Positions 11,076 to 22,330 of a DNA stretch of 64,000 nucleotides are shown here, piece after piece (position 1 is the stretch's first letter; each line of letters opens with the position of its first letter). The notes beneath the pieces were generated by a model. That model worked only from the letters and a program-made list of their open reading frames with translations, made no database searches and had not been told where the DNA came from. The stretch spans positions 13,920,613 through 13,984,612 of the forward strand of contig NC_016135.3 in assembly GCF_000005505.3 (NCBI RefSeq), written 5' to 3'. The DNA comes from Brachypodium distachyon. Its lineage: Eukaryota; Streptophyta; Magnoliopsida; Poales; Poaceae. A program made the translations under genes and the position numbers.

Positions 11076-11384
11076 ATTCTTGGAGTATAGCTAATTAACA
11101 CTAAAGAAAAAATAGCAAAGCATGTACAATTGTAAATGCATGTTCTCGCCAAGAAATCAAAGGTTCAAGAAGTTCTGTTCACAACAATAGGAAAGGAAAA
11201 CTATAAGGGCATACCAACTTAACAAGAGACCGGTCTAACTTCACAAACAAAGAAACAGTAGAAAACATTAACCATGGTACTTAATAAGAACTAAGAAATC
11301 ATGCACTGGTAAGTTATTCGCCTTCTGGCCAACTATAACCTATTCAGTCTGAAGTTACTGTACACAAACATGGATCTGCCCAAG

Positions 11385-11477
11385 CGTCTAGTATTCCCAG
11401 GACAGGCTTAATCCAAAACAAGCCTGCTGAAACGTCAAGTATTCTCAGGATAGGCTTAATCCAAAATAAGCTGGACA
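11385..11477. repeat. 48-bp tandem duplication
   Basis: Two units starting at 11,385 and 11,433 that share TCAGGATAGGCTTAATCC-like text. A second, 25-bp duplication (TCTTGCTATCGCAAACTCTTC twice) is at 11,515-11,560, at the start of the next LINE insertion. Confidence 0.5.
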
Positions 11478-11517
11478 GCGAGTATTTTTGGATAGGGTCA
11501 GGCAATTACTTCTGTCT

Positions 11518-12181
11518 TGCTATCGCAAACTCTTCCAAGTCTTGCTATCGCAAACTCTTCTGTGGTGGGATCACCTATGACACTTGGAAGCTGATTTGGA
11601 AAGCTTGGGCTCCCCTACGGGTCAAGTTTTTCATCTGGTTAGCTTGCCAGGACCGTTGCTGGACCGCTGAGAGAAGAGCACGCCATGGTTTGGCTCACAC
11701 CCCAAGATGCTTGTTGTGCGATCAGTCCTTGGAGACCATAAATCATCTCCTGGTCGATTGTCCCTTCTCCCGCACCCTCTGGCACGAGGTGCTCTCCTGG
11801 ATTCGATCTACGTGTGCCCCACCGACCGTTGGCATCCCGTTCGCCGATTGGTGGCAGACATCCGTCTACTCCGTCCCTTCCACGGCTAGAAAGGGCACTG
11901 CGTCGATCATCATGCTTATGGCCTGGTGGATTTGGAAGCATCGCAACGCGCCCGTCTTCAACAATGCGACTCCCAATATCGCCTTCCTCGCTGATCAGAT
12001 CAAGACTGAAGCTCGGATCTGGGCTCGGGCCGGGGCGGTTGGGCTTGGAGCGTTGCTCCTGGCGGATCCCTAGTTGTGTGGCGTTGTAATTTCGTGGTGT
12101 TGTCCTCTTGGACATGTACATAACTCTCTTTCTTATTCAATGCATCGAGACGCAAAGCTTTTGCGTTTTCTCGAAAAAAAT
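11518..12181 (+). mobile_element. 5'-truncated LINE insertion with TSD
   Basis: 664 bp bearing the C-terminal ORF2 zinc-finger region (RCLLCDQSLETINHLLVDC, a CX2C...HX4C pattern, about 11,707-11,763) and ending in an A-run after CGTTTTCTCG. Flanked by the perfect 12-bp direct repeat TTACTTCTGTCT (11,506-11,517 and 12,182-12,193). The frame 11,690-12,073 is open through the domain, so the insertion is fairly young. A relative is at 35,654-36,733. Confidence 0.88.
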
Positions 12182-12193
12182 TTACTTCTGTCT

Positions 12194-12990
12194 CTGCATC
12201 ATCACTGTAGAATAAGATAATCAGCATATCTTTCTCTTTTTATGCATCTTTTGCACTCGAGGAGAGGGTAATAACAATCACTCAGTTGTTATAGAACGTT
12301 AGGGTCTGCATCATGCAAAAACAAAAAACAATCTCACTGTCATGTGTCATGTGAAATCTTCTTTGCTATGCCATGCCCATTTGTAATCTGAGTATGGATG
12401 TAGCACCTGAGTTGATATAACTCATTTTGCACGCTTAACTGTAACCTTCGATTTTGTCCTCACTTCCATTCTAACACTATGCTAGGTTCTAGCTAGATAT
12501 ATGTGCCATTTACCTATTTGCTTGTTAGCTACTTATCATACAAGGGAAAAGAAGTTTAGGGTCCATATTACATGTACTGTTATATTTCTCCCAATTGTCT
12601 TATTGTCTGCTCCAGCCGTTATTCTTAGCAAGAGTGTTGTTAACAAGTCATCTATCTTGATCATGCATGGAGTTGACATATTGAAAGAACAAGAAACTAA
12701 TATGTCATAGTACTCTGTATGTTATTATTATCAAATAAATTTTGTATACCCTATTTTGTCAGTATTTTAATACTTTCATGCATCTTAAGGTCTCATGATC
12801 ATTTGTAATCCAGCCTTGTTGTGGACTCATGTATATACTATCAAATGACCACTGGGTAGAAACTTCAGTAAGGTCTCTCGGATCATCACTTTGGATCAGG
12901 CACACAAAGAAAGGAAAACATGCTAAATACCATATCTGGTATTTTGGTGCATAAGGAGCCAAAACAACCTCGTACTGGTACATTGTTGCA
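12194..12990. other. intergenic, nothing recognised
   Basis: AT-rich, with no convincing frame, MITE or hairpin. It lies downstream of hairpins 8 and 9 as they are transcribed. Confidence 0.4.
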
Positions 12991-12994
12991 AACA

Positions 12995-13165
12995 GAAAGG
13001 AAGAGGAAGGAGCACCTAAGAACGATAGGAATGGGAGGCATTGGGAAAACTTGAAGCCAAGTCTCCACCTCCAATGTGAATAGGATTGAAGCAAAGCACT
13101 CACGCTTTCCTCCATGTTCCCATTCCTACAGCTCTTAGGCCCTCTTTTCTTCCTCTTCCCAGGCT
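12995..13165 (-). ncRNA. MIR2118: MIR2118 hairpin 8
   Basis: miRNA at 13026-13047 on the 3' arm (minus; starts TTCCCAATGCC, ends CCATTCCTA). Star at about 13,104-13,128 with GGGAACATGGAGGAAAGC on minus. The opposite strand reads TIGMGGIGKT followed by a stop. The lower stem is about 50 bp long. Same transcript as hairpin 9. Confidence 0.88.
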
Positions 13166-13239
13166 CACTCTAAAGGAGTCAAGGTCCTGAGAACTAAATG
13201 TATGCATGTATTCTTGTCCCCGCTACTAAGGTTAGTGTG

Positions 13240-13412
13240 CAAGCCAAAAGGAAGAGGAAGGAGCACTCAAGAACAATAGGAATGGGAGGCATCAGAAAAG
13301 TACAGAACTAGACATCTCTTATGGGAGAGGAAATCTAGAGAACTCATGCTTTTCTCGATGTTCCCATTCGCACTGCTCTTGGACACTCTGTTCTTCTTCT
13401 TCCTGGCTCACC
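13240..13412 (-). ncRNA. MIR2118: MIR2118 hairpin 9
   Basis: miRNA at 13277-13298 on the 3' arm (minus; starts TTTCTGATGCC, ends CCATTCCTA). Star at about 13,348-13,371 (GGGAACATCGAGAAAAGC on minus). First hairpin after the TATA box at 13,449. Confidence 0.85.
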
Positions 13413-13448
13413 CTCCACACTGAGTCCAGAATCTTCAGAACTCTGGGG

Positions 13449-13457
13449 TACATATAG
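13449..13457 (-). promoter_or_regulatory. TATA-like box of MIR2118 hairpins 9 and 8
   Basis: CTATATGTA on minus, about 40 bp before hairpin 9, with the conserved block at 13,501-13,540 (plus text GGACACACCTACTGCACATTG). The copia element is inserted about 600 bp upstream, at 14,063. Confidence 0.5.
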
Positions 13458-14062
13458 ACTTGTGGAGCTGTTTGTGTATTGCTATATGCCTAAATTTGAG
13501 TAATGGACACACCTACTGCACATTGCACCCAAGGACATAAGCAGTGAATATTAATGGGGTCGTGGAACCCGTGCTCTTTTCTCGAGACACATGGAACCTT
13601 TACATGTTGTTAATGTACACCAGCAATATGTAGGAGATGATCTTCTGCCGTTGCATGTGTATCACGAGGGAAAGGAAGCCAGACCAAATTCATGAATCCC
13701 GCTTTAAGGATGCGCACACTTGAGGTGACTACCATTATCATTTGATACCAAACAAAAGGGATGGCAACATACATGTGGTAGATGAACACTTGTGTAGCCA
13801 TAATGTCACTGATGCTCAATCAGCCTGTGCCCTCTGCCAATTGATCAACAGGAACTAATAAGGTCTTGCAGACTATGAGTCTATCAGAAAAATTCATGTC
13901 TAATCTCACACAGAGAAATAGAAACACAGTTCTTTTACTGCAGAGCATTCAGGCTGAAATCGCTGTGCATGTCGATGGACAGCAGATACATGTTACTTCA
14001 AGCTGGGCATGTTCTGACGGCAAATTTACCCGAAGAGAACTGAAGCGCCGAATATGTCTTCT
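13458..14062. repeat. promoter-upstream segment, copied at 36,733-37,330
   Basis: Direct similarity to 36,733-37,330, for example GAGTAATGGACACACCTACT with GAGTAATGGAGACACCTACT and the TTTTTAATGTACACC-type stretch. The similarity ends close to the copia insertion point. The 98-residue frame 13,866-14,162 runs into the LTR and is not a gene. Confidence 0.6.
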
Positions 14063-14243
14063 TGATAGAATTGGATTGAGGTTTGGGATTGACCACACAA
14101 AGGTGGCCTCCTGTTATCTCATATATATATGGGGGTCAATACAAGATATACCTGAGAGGTAATCAATCATGATCCTAACCATAAAGGCCGGTTAACAATA
14201 ATACCAGCGCTATTAAAGGAGAGGATATGTCAAGATCCTAACA
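14063..14243 (-). repeat. 3' LTR of the copia element
   Basis: 181 bp, TGTTAGGATC...CTATCA on minus, paired with 19,861-20,045. Very short for a copia LTR. Confidence 0.93.
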
Positions 14244-14347
14244 TCCCCCCGCAGTCGTAACGGGAGATTCTCGGACGCCGAGACTGGATCGGAAGTCCAA
14301 AAACAACGGCGATGGTAGGCCTTTGGTGAAGATGTCCGCGAACTGTC
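14238..14347 (-). pseudogene. copia RNase H, C-terminal end (severed)
   Basis: Encodes the usual copia C-terminal motif FADIFTKGLP and ends with a stop that overlaps the 3' LTR start. It is cut off from the rest of RNase H by the solo LTR at 14,348-15,675, and the two parts are in register across the TSD. Confidence 0.85.
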
Positions 14348-15675
14348 TGAAGGGGCGCGTAGAGATAAACAAAAACCTTTTCCTACGCGAACTCTCAAGA
14401 TCTAGCCGAGGTAGAAGGCCACGAGGATTACCACTAGACGTGCAGTTGCGGATTATTGATGCGGCGCCTTGATGCAGTGCAGTCCCTCGATCCGATCCAG
14501 CCGATCCAATCCCGCGATCGTCGAAGTGCTGAACGTACAGCACCTCTGCCGGTATCCACACGTGCGAGGAGGAGCTCCGGCGGCGGACTGCTAGGTCCGC
14601 TGCGACGGTTGAACTGAATCGGGCTAGGGTTCTCAACGCATGAGAGTGGAAAAACCGTTCCCCTTAGGCATCCCACGCCCCTGCTTATATATCGAGTGGA
14701 AGTGGGCTCCAAGCCTTGTGGCCCATCCACCCTGCGAGTCCAACTCGCATTGTCAGCCCAATTCCAGTTCGGGTCCAACCCGACCAAATACTTGCTCCCG
14801 CTCTTAAGTGTGTGACCCCACAGGCTCATGGCGACTTGGACACGATTGGAGTCCGACTCACAATCGATCAATCGGTAGCGGCTCCTAGCAGAACGTGCCG
14901 ACTTCCAAGTACCATCGAGTCATGACGACGTACCTTCCAATGTGACATACGTCTTAGTCCCTTTTGCCTCACGATATACCTTGTCGAACTATAGGCGATT
15001 AATCGTCATCCCTTTAATAGTTCAACTCTCTTCTCGATCTGTGATATATGATTCATCCGACTAACTCTTAGTCGATCGATCCGGTTAACAGTTAACCAAG
15101 TCGCGCATGGCCATGCTTCCCGAATCATATCACTCGAGAGGGCCTAGAGAATATCTCTCCAGTCGGAGGGGCAAAATCCCATCTTGGTTATCCACATCAC
15201 ATAGCTTGATTCTCAGTCAACCCGAACTCTGCCTTTATAACTGCCCTGTCACGGAACAACGTTTGACAGAACCTAAGTTGGTGATCCACAACTCGGATTG
15301 TGCGATAACCTCAGGTCTAAGGATTACATTGATTGAGACATGCAAATGACGACCTACTCGTTGCATCTCAATATGGGTCAGTCCAACTCGCTAAACTCTT
15401 TAGCCGAGTCCGTGTAAGCTGGAATGACATCACCATGCCCATGACAAGTGGAACCGAGTCATCAGCCAACTTTCACATTAGTCTAGGTTATGTGTCCAGC
15501 ACAACCTCAATGACTAAGGACAATTTAGTATGAACAACATGAATACATAGTTCCACAATCAAATCACATATTCAATGATACATATCAGATGTTCAAACAA
15601 GGACAACTTAATAATATTTATGAATACATTGGGAATTACATCATACATGATTGCCTCTAGGGCATATTCCCAACA
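14348..15675 (-). mobile_element. solo LTR (copia, BARE/Angela-like start) nested in the copia element
   Basis: 1,328 bp beginning TGTTGGGAATATGCCCTAGA on minus and ending GCGCCCCTTCA, flanked by the 5-bp TSD CTGTC (14,343-14,347 and 15,676-15,680). The start resembles BARE/Angela-type LTRs of Pooideae grasses. A TATA-like CGATATATAAGCAG lies near 14,685 on minus. No internal domain remains, so it arose by recombination between the two LTRs of a full element. Confidence 0.92.
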
Positions 15676-16164
15676 CTGTCGAGATGATGGCACATGAAGA
15701 ACTTGAATGTGCCCCAGCGCAACACGATCTTGAACGAAGTGAAGATCGATCTCGATGTGTTTGGTGCGTTGGTGCTGGACGGGGTTCGTGGACATGTAGA
15801 CGGCGCCGGGGAGCGGGCGATGAAGCTCGTGGAGAAGTTGGCGGAGCCAACTGGCTTCAGCGACAGCGTTGGCGACGACGCGATACTCGGCTTCGGCACT
15901 CGAGTGCGAGACAGTGTGCTGGCGCTTCGAGGACCAAGAGATGAGGTTGTCGCCGAGGAAGACGCAGTAGCCGAACGTGGAGCGACGAGTGTCCGGGCAA
16001 CCTGCCCAGTCCGTGTCGGTGTAGGCGACGAGACGGTCGGTGGGCGAGGGAGTGAGCTGAAGACCGTGACGCAAGGTGCCCTTGACGTACCGAAGAACCC
16101 GCTTGACCAGGGACAAGTGCTGCTCTCGAGGGTCGTGCATGTGCAAGCAGATTTGCTGCACAGC
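15676..16164 (-). pseudogene. copia RNase H, N-terminal part
   Basis: Includes YTDTDWAGCPDTRRSTFGYC and HTVSHSSAEAEY, hallmark RNase H motifs with acidic residues in place. It follows an in-frame stop at 16,165-16,167 that separates it from RT, and it is interrupted at its end by the solo LTR. The open frame listed down to 15,559 continues only by chance into the LTR. Confidence 0.9.
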
Positions 16165-17916
16165 TTAGGCGATGTTGGGGCGAGTGAACGTCAGGTACTG
16201 GAGAGCACCGGCGAGGCTCCGATATTTCGAGGGATCGGCAACGGGAGCACCAGCGGTGGTGGCGAGCTTGGGCGAGGTGTCCACGGGTGTCGAGGCCGGG
16301 TGGCAGGAGCTCATGCCAGCACGCTCGAGGATCTCAAGAGCGTACTGAGTCTGAGACAAGAACATCCCCTGGGAGTCACGTCGAACGGCGAGGCCGAGGA
16401 AGTGATGAAGCTCGCCCAGGTCGGTCATGGCAAACTCGGCGCTGAGAGCGGTGATGACGCGCTCAAGCAGTGTCAGAGTAGAGGCCGTGAGGATGATGTC
16501 GTCGACGTACAGCAAGAGATAGGCTGTACCGAGAGTACCATGGAGGGCGAAGAGCGACGTGTCGGACTTGGAGCAGGTGAAGCCGAAGGTGGTGACGAAG
16601 GTCGCAAAGCGATGGTACCAAGCACGGGGTGATTGCTTCAGACCGTAGAGAGCACGGTTGAGGCGACACACGTGGTCGGGGCGCGTGGCGTCGATGAAGC
16701 CGGTAGGCTGGTGACAAAACACCACCTTGGAGAGTTTTCCATGGAGAAAGGCGTTCTTGACGTCAAGTTGCCGAATCTTCTAGTTGAGGGAGAGGGCGAT
16801 GGAGAGGATCGTCCGAATGGTGGCCGGTTTGACAACCGGACTGAAGGTCTCGTCGAAGTCCACGCCGTGCTCCCGAGAGAAGCCACGCAGCACCCAGCGT
16901 GCTTTGTAGCGGTCGAGGGTATCGTCAGGTTTGAATTTGTGACGGAAGACCCATTTGCCGGAGACGACATTGGCGTTCGAGGGAGGACAAACGAGATCCC
17001 ATGTGTCGTTGGCGAGGAGGGCACCGTACTCGTCGGTCATAGCAGCGAGCCAGTTCGGGTCTTTGAGAGCACCACGAACGGACCTGGGGACCGGCGAGGG
17101 AGAGGCGACGGTGTTGACGTTGAGGTTGAGACGCTCCCGGGGGGCAATGTGCTTGCCCGCTTGCCGACGTGTCACCATCGGGTGGTGCAGGACTGGAGCA
17201 GTCGGTGGCGCAGGCGATGCAGAGCGTGGAGTCGAGGATGCGGATGAGGTCAACGGGTCGGAGGCGCCAGCGATCGCCCCAGAGGACAGCTCGGCGAGGG
17301 AGCCGCGTCCGCTCGAGAACGCCTCATCGAGAGAAGCCCGGCCTGGCGTGGAGGCAGGTGGCTCAGCAGAGGCGGGTAGCCTAGCAGCGTGCTGGGCCGT
17401 GGAGGCGCCTGGCGTGGCCGGCGTGGAGGAGGCCGACGAGGACCGTGGAGGCCCAGTAGCCCGGCACAGTCCAGCGTGCATGGGCGGCATGGGGACCGAG
17501 GCGGGTACGTCGATCGGCGACACGGGGGCGGTGGCCTGCTGCACGTTAGATAGAGAGAACGAAGGTGCAAAAGGAAAACGAGTTTCGTCAAAGATCACGT
17601 GGCGAGAGATAATTATTCGACATGACTCGAGATCCATGCAATGATAGCCGCGGTGGTTGGAGGCGTAACCGAGAAAAACGCATGCAGCAGAACGATGAGA
17701 GAGTTTATGTGGCATGGTGGTGGCAATGTTGGGGTAGCAGAGACATCCAAAGGTGCGTAAGAGAGAGTAGTTAGGAGGAGTGGAGAAAAGACCAACGAAA
17801 GGACACGAAGATGTAGTGGCTTTTGTCGGCAGTCTATTGAGGAGGTATGTGGATGTATGGAGAGCTTCTACCCAAAAGTTGGAAGGCATGTGTGCTTGAA
17901 ACAACAGTGCGAACAA
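16165..17916 (-). pseudogene. copia integrase C-terminal region and reverse transcriptase
   Basis: The first part (from 17,916) continues integrase and a proline/serine-rich linker, then the RT start (KWVFRHKFKPDDTLDRYKAR). An in-frame stop at 16,780 splits RT. After it come QSPRAWYHRF and the catalytic YVDD at about 16,498-16,509. A frameshift near 17,920 breaks the junction with upstream integrase. Large plus-strand frames over this region (for example 15,694-16,632 and 16,955-17,644) are GC-driven shadows. Confidence 0.9.
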
Positions 17917-19315
17917 TGTTGTTAACTATACAAATAATACATTCAGCTTTACCGTTTTGGGGAGAGGTGTAGGGGCATGAGAAACGGAGGAGAATCCCGT
18001 GTGTAGCACATAGGTCCTGAAGGGCACGGTTGTCAAATTCGCGTCCATTGTCGCACCGAATAGCTTGAAGAGACAGAGAGAATTGAGTGGCGACATAAGA
18101 GCGAAAGTTAGACAATAACGAGAAAACATCAGATTTACGACGAAGGGGATACGTCCATAAAAAATGAGTGTAATCATCAAGAATGACAAGAAAGTATTTG
18201 AACCCAGAAACACTCTCAACAGGTGAGGTCCATAAATCACAATGAATTAATTCAAAAGGACGACGAGTACTGGTGGTAGACGCTGAAAACGGCAGTCGTA
18301 CATGACGACCAAGCTGACAAGCATGACATAAACTAGGGTCCTTGGACACTTTATTGAAGGGAGCAGCGAAGGATGACGCGAGGCGGCGAAAGGCGTCGTA
18401 TCCAAGATGACCAAGACGCCGGTGCCAAAGATTGGAGTCGTCGATGGAAGCTGTGAGTGCGTGCGGAGGAACAGTAAGAGGATAGAGATCACCCGTACTA
18501 CTGCACCAGAGAATCACGACCCCTGTCCTGAGATCCTTCACAGAGAAACCCCATGGGTCAAATTCAACTGTACAATAATTATCAGTAGTAAACTGACGAA
18601 TGGAGATTAGATTTTTGATAATGCGACGAGTAACAAGAACATCACGAAGAGTAAGACGACGTCCAGGATGGGAAGATGAGAGAAAAACATGGCCGGAGTG
18701 GGTGACGGGAATAGAAGAACCGTCACCGACGATGAGATGATGATGAGGAGGATTATTCGAGAGGGAAGTGAGATTACCGGCGTCCGAAGACATATGAGCG
18801 GAGGCTCCGGTGTCCATGGTCCATTCGGTGGGAGTCTGGAGACTCATGGTGTTGAAGTAGTTTGCGAGGGCGGAGGGGTCCCAAGTCGGGGCCGAGGCAG
18901 CGCCATACGGAGGGTAGGCGGCGTAGGAGGCCGTCGCGTGCGCCGGTGGCATGGGCCTCGCCATGTAGCCGTGTGCGGGAGGACAGGGCGCCGGCATGTA
19001 GGGGCGGGGCGCCAGGGCGGCGTAGGGGCGAGGCCCAAGGAGTCCGACGTGGTTGCCGTAGCCCGGACCAGCCATCGGGTACATGTGGATGGCGCCAGTC
19101 CAGGGATTCTGCGGGCTGGGGAAGGGCGCGGCGGCGGTGGTCTTCTTCTTCCCCTTGTTGCGACCAGGGGCGGCGGGAGCGCTGGAGCCCGGAGGGGCGC
19201 CGTAACCAGTAGGTGGGGACGCGGGAGGACCGCGCGGACCGCCAGCAGGAGGGGCAGAGTAGAAAGCCGTAGGCGGCGCAGGGGCAGACGAGCGCGCGTT
19301 GGAGGGCTTCAGTTC
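17917..19315 (-). pseudogene. copia protease and integrase core
   Basis: Starts after a gag stop. A Pro/Tyr/Ala-rich spacer is followed by the aspartic protease motif WTMDTGASAHM (about 18,814), then the integrase HHCC finger (LWHRRLGHLG ... CHACQLGRH, about 18,440-18,300), then the catalytic IRCDNGREF and QNGKAE segments. The reading frame is lost just after NGKAE. Confidence 0.9.
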
Positions 19316-19984
19316 CTAGAGGAGCAGCATGTTGCGGAACTCGAGGAAGGAGGGGAAGGGTTTGAGAAGCGGCACCAGATTGCCCACGTCCTCGTACTTC
19401 TCGTCAAGGCCCTTGATGATGTTCCCCACCAGGGCGTCGTCGGTGACCGAGGCGCCGACATCAGCGAGCGCGTCAGCGATCATCTTCTGCTCGAGGCAGT
19501 AGGCGGTGATGGTCTTGTCCCCTTGCACGATGTTGCGGAACTTCTGGCTGAGGTAGCCCGCCCGCGCCTGCTGGTTGTCGCGGAAGAGGGCGGTGATGCG
19601 GGTCAGCACGTCTGCGGCGGCGGTGGTGGCCGCCATCACCATGTCGGTGATCTCGGGGCTGATGGAGCCATAGAGCCAACGGAGGACAATAGAGTCCATC
19701 CGCTGCCACTCGTCGTCGGCGGCGGGAGGAGGGACTGCGTCGAGGTGATCCGCAAGCCCGTACTGCGTGACGGTGATGAGGAGGAAGTTGTGCCACTTGG
19801 AGTAGTTGGAGGCCTTGAGGTCGAGGGTGACGGGATCAAGGACTTGATGCTCTGATACCACGATAGAATTGGATTGAGGTTTGGGATTGACCCCACAAAG
19901 GTGGTCTCCTGTTATCTCATATATATATATATGGGAGTCAATACAAGATATACATGAGAGGTAATCAATCGTGATCCTAACCAT
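19316..19984 (-). pseudogene. copia gag (UBN2-type)
   Basis: Encodes the plant copia gag region (LKASNYSKWHNFLLITVTQY and YLSQKFRNIVQGDKTITAYC). The first ATG frame begins inside the LTR, and the true start is probably near 19,856 or later. A TAG at 19,316 stops the frame within FLEFRNMLLL, after which homologous text continues in the same frame, so this is a point mutation. No clear CCHC knuckle is seen. Confidence 0.88.
19849..19860 (-). other. copia primer-binding site
   Basis: TGGTATCAGAGC on minus, complementary to the 3' end of initiator methionine tRNA, directly after the 5' LTR. Confidence 0.92.
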
Positions 19985-20045
19985 AAAGGCCGGTTAACAA
20001 TAATACCAGCGCTATTAAAGGAGAGGATATGTCAAGATCCGAACA
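19861..20045 (-). repeat. 5' LTR of the copia element
   Basis: 185 bp, partner of 14,063-14,243. Its inner base is G where the other copy has the canonical A. Confidence 0.93.
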
Positions 20046-20050
20046 CTTCT

Positions 20051-20740
20051 GAAGTGCCACTTAATTTCCTTGTTTTATTCTACATAATACTCCACCTTTT
20101 CTATTTGCAGAAAAGATGATGACCGAAGGATGCTCTGTACTGGATTTTGCAGCCCGTGACGGAGGAATTCAAGCAGATAGCTTTCTTTGTCCAGATGCCG
20201 GTTTGGCTGGAGAACTGTGCCTGTTTTTCTTGATGTCTGCGTTGTTCTCCACCTGTTCCGTTTCAATTTGCCTCTTTTCATTAAGCAAAGAGAAGTTCAG
20301 TTGTCAGTACAATGGTACTTTACAAAAGAAAACTCAAAAATAAAATTACTAAGAACTCGGATTGCTCTCCCGGCATGATGCTCCCCAACTGCTTTGGTCC
20401 GACTATGACCGAGTTTGCTGTATTTTTTTTTTTACCTTAGTCGTTGTATGTAAAAACTCCCCTGCATTTTGCTGTTATGTTTGACATCTTCCTTCCATTC
20501 TTTTGTCAACAACTGCCTTTTCTAACTCTTATTTCAGCCATCTCAGTACGTGCCTTTATATTATGCACAAGTTCATAACACTGGATTTGAATTTTGTATA
20601 CATAATTACAAATCACCTAGATTTCTGTACAAGGATTCAAGTAGACCGACCCATGAACCTTTGTTAAATGATTGCTTCTCTTTTGAGTGTACATATATAT
20701 GATCGTTTGTTTTCTTCACCCAAGCATATTGTGCGAGCAT
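20051..20740 (+). other. intergenic with a possible exon
   Basis: The sequence continues the pre-insertion locus. A good splice-acceptor-like run (CTTTTCTATTTGCAG) ends near 20,110 and is followed by an open frame from 20,116 to 20,343 (starts MMTEGCSVLDFAARDGG). I do not recognise the protein, and it may be noncoding. Confidence 0.25.
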
Positions 20741-21352
20741 CAATGAAAAGAAAGGAGCGCAGAAGAACCATAGTAATGGTAGGCATCAGTAACACGTAGC
20801 GAACACCACATAGGACACGTAGAGAAAGCGCCCTCGCATTGTGCAGTAGGCGATACAGTACCTCAGTTGGAATGTGCATCTTAGGTGTCGTGTGGGGCGA
20901 CTGCTCGGTGCCTGGGTTCCCTTGTCACGCGTAGGTGTCGTATTCGAGACGAGTGAAATATTATGGTCCACCTTTTGTGGCATGAGTTTTTCCGAGAAGA
21001 TGTTCTTCCCCGTCTTCCTGAGAAGCTACGCGACAAAATTAAGGCGATTTCTCCAGAAAACTACGATAGACCAGCTTCTCAGGAAGGAAGCCTCCTGGAA
21101 CTGGAAGTCAACCATATCTCAGTATGTGACTTTATATTCTGAACAAGTTTTCATATAACTCAGTTTCCAGTAGACCGACCCATGTCCCTTATTAAATCGA
21201 TGCTTCTGCTTGTTAACTTTGCACATGCATGTAGCTCTTCTTTGAGTGTATGTGTAACTGTATATATTCTCTTCACCCAAACAAATTGTGCGAGCATAAA
21301 GAAAAAGAAAGGAGCACAGAAAAACCGTAGGAACGGGAGACATCAGTAAACA
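20538..21352 (-). repeat. tandem pair of MIR2118 relic units
   Basis: 20,538-20,800 and 21,112-21,355 share ordered text (AGTAGACCGACCCATG, TTGTGCGAGCAT, AAAGAAAGGAGC). Each ends with a decayed miR2118 arm: 20,771-20,792 (minus, CTGATGCCTACCATTACTA) and 21,328-21,349 (minus, CTGATGTCTCCCGTTCCTA). No matching star arm is close by, so neither can form a normal precursor. Confidence 0.5.
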
Positions 21353-22043
21353 CTAGACCTGGTCCTCACTGCACTGTCGTAACAGCTGAAAGAGCTACAG
21401 CAAGAACCGAACAGCAGAGAGCAGCAGAGATGGGAGACCCTGCAGCGGCCATCTCAGCAGGATCGTGCAGCTTAGGTGTCGTGTGGGCATGGGTCGTTGA
21501 GCGGAAGGAAGTGGTGGGCGATGTTGCCGACGATCATCGGCTCGATCTGTACAGGTCGGAAGAAGCCGTCCTGGCCTGCGATGCGAGACAGCGAGACTAT
21601 AAGCGCGCGCATGCATCATTCTCTTGGTGCCATTGTTAATTCCAGCTATCACACGTTGTTGCGTGTGTAACTGTGCAACTAACTAGGCCTAATGCCGATG
21701 GCTTGGCTCGATTGATGTAGCAGCTTAAAGAGTTAAGCACAAGCAAAAAAAGCAATGGAACGGCAAATACATGTTAGGTACCCCTGTTCAACCCAACAGA
21801 CCGCGCTTTGGACCTTTGGTCATGCCACCCGGAGCCCGGAGGTTTAGACCGGACAATTCCTAGAACTAGTCTTCCTACAAGTTGGAGCATCCGAACAATA
21901 TTTCGCATTGAGTTCATTTTAATTAGAGCGTACAAATCCATAGGCCATCCACACGGTAGAAATTGAATTGTAGACCAATGCTAGTTCAACCCGACTACAA
22001 TCTGGAGACCCAACTCAATTCTAATTAACATCCAAATGGAACC

Positions 22044-22115
22044 ATGAGGCTTTTCTTCGTGATCCCGTTCCTATATCTCTTTGACAAGCCCTTTCTTCCT
22101 CTTCTACTGTTTTCC
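22044..22115 (-). repeat. orphan MIR2118 star arm
   Basis: Plus text GGCTTTTCTTCGTGATCCCG and then CCTTTCTTCCTCTTCT corresponds to the star arm of the intact hairpins. The partner arm may be 21,328-21,349, now about 700 bp away. Confidence 0.4.
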
Positions 22116-22271
22116 TCACCGGGCCATTCGGCTGACTGACGAAGCGAGGGCCAATGGGCCGTCGCGATTTGGCGTGTGATTGCAAATCAGGTTAGTAGAG
22201 CCAGGACTTGTTGATCTATCGTCTCGAAATATCAAACCCTCGTCGCGTCCGTTATTACCGTATCATTAGCT

Positions 22272-22330
22272 GTATACTAGCACAATGTCCGTGCGTTGCT
22301 ACGGAATAATATGCTCATCTAGAGCAATGC
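22272..22330 (+). repeat. fragment of the ACTAGCACAATGTCCGT repeat
   Basis: ACTAGCACAATGTCCGTGCG matches the start of the element at 3,337. The 3' end is not found here. Confidence 0.4.

Larger units (their letters stand above)
14063..20045 (-). mobile_element. complete Ty1/copia retrotransposon (defective), with nested solo LTR
   Basis: 5,983 bp, transcribed on minus. LTRs at 19,861-20,045 (5') and 14,063-14,243 (3') differ by about seven substitutions and one 4-bp AT indel. The TSD is CTTCT (14,058-14,062 and 20,046-20,050). The primer site TGGTATCAGAGC (initiator-Met tRNA type) abuts the 5' LTR at 19,849-19,860, and a purine tract GCGGGGGGA abuts the 3' LTR. Gene order gag, protease, integrase, RT, RNase H is copia order. 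It cannot make its proteins: there are in-frame stops at 19,316, 16,780 and 16,165, a frameshift near 17,920, and a solo LTR in RNase H. Without that solo LTR (1,328 bp) and one TSD copy it is about 4.65 kb. Confidence 0.95.

Noticed and set aside
15694..19855. Long plus-strand frames (312, 204, 229 and 388 residues)
   Set aside because: They are antisense shadows of the copia gag-pol, caused by GC-rich codon use.
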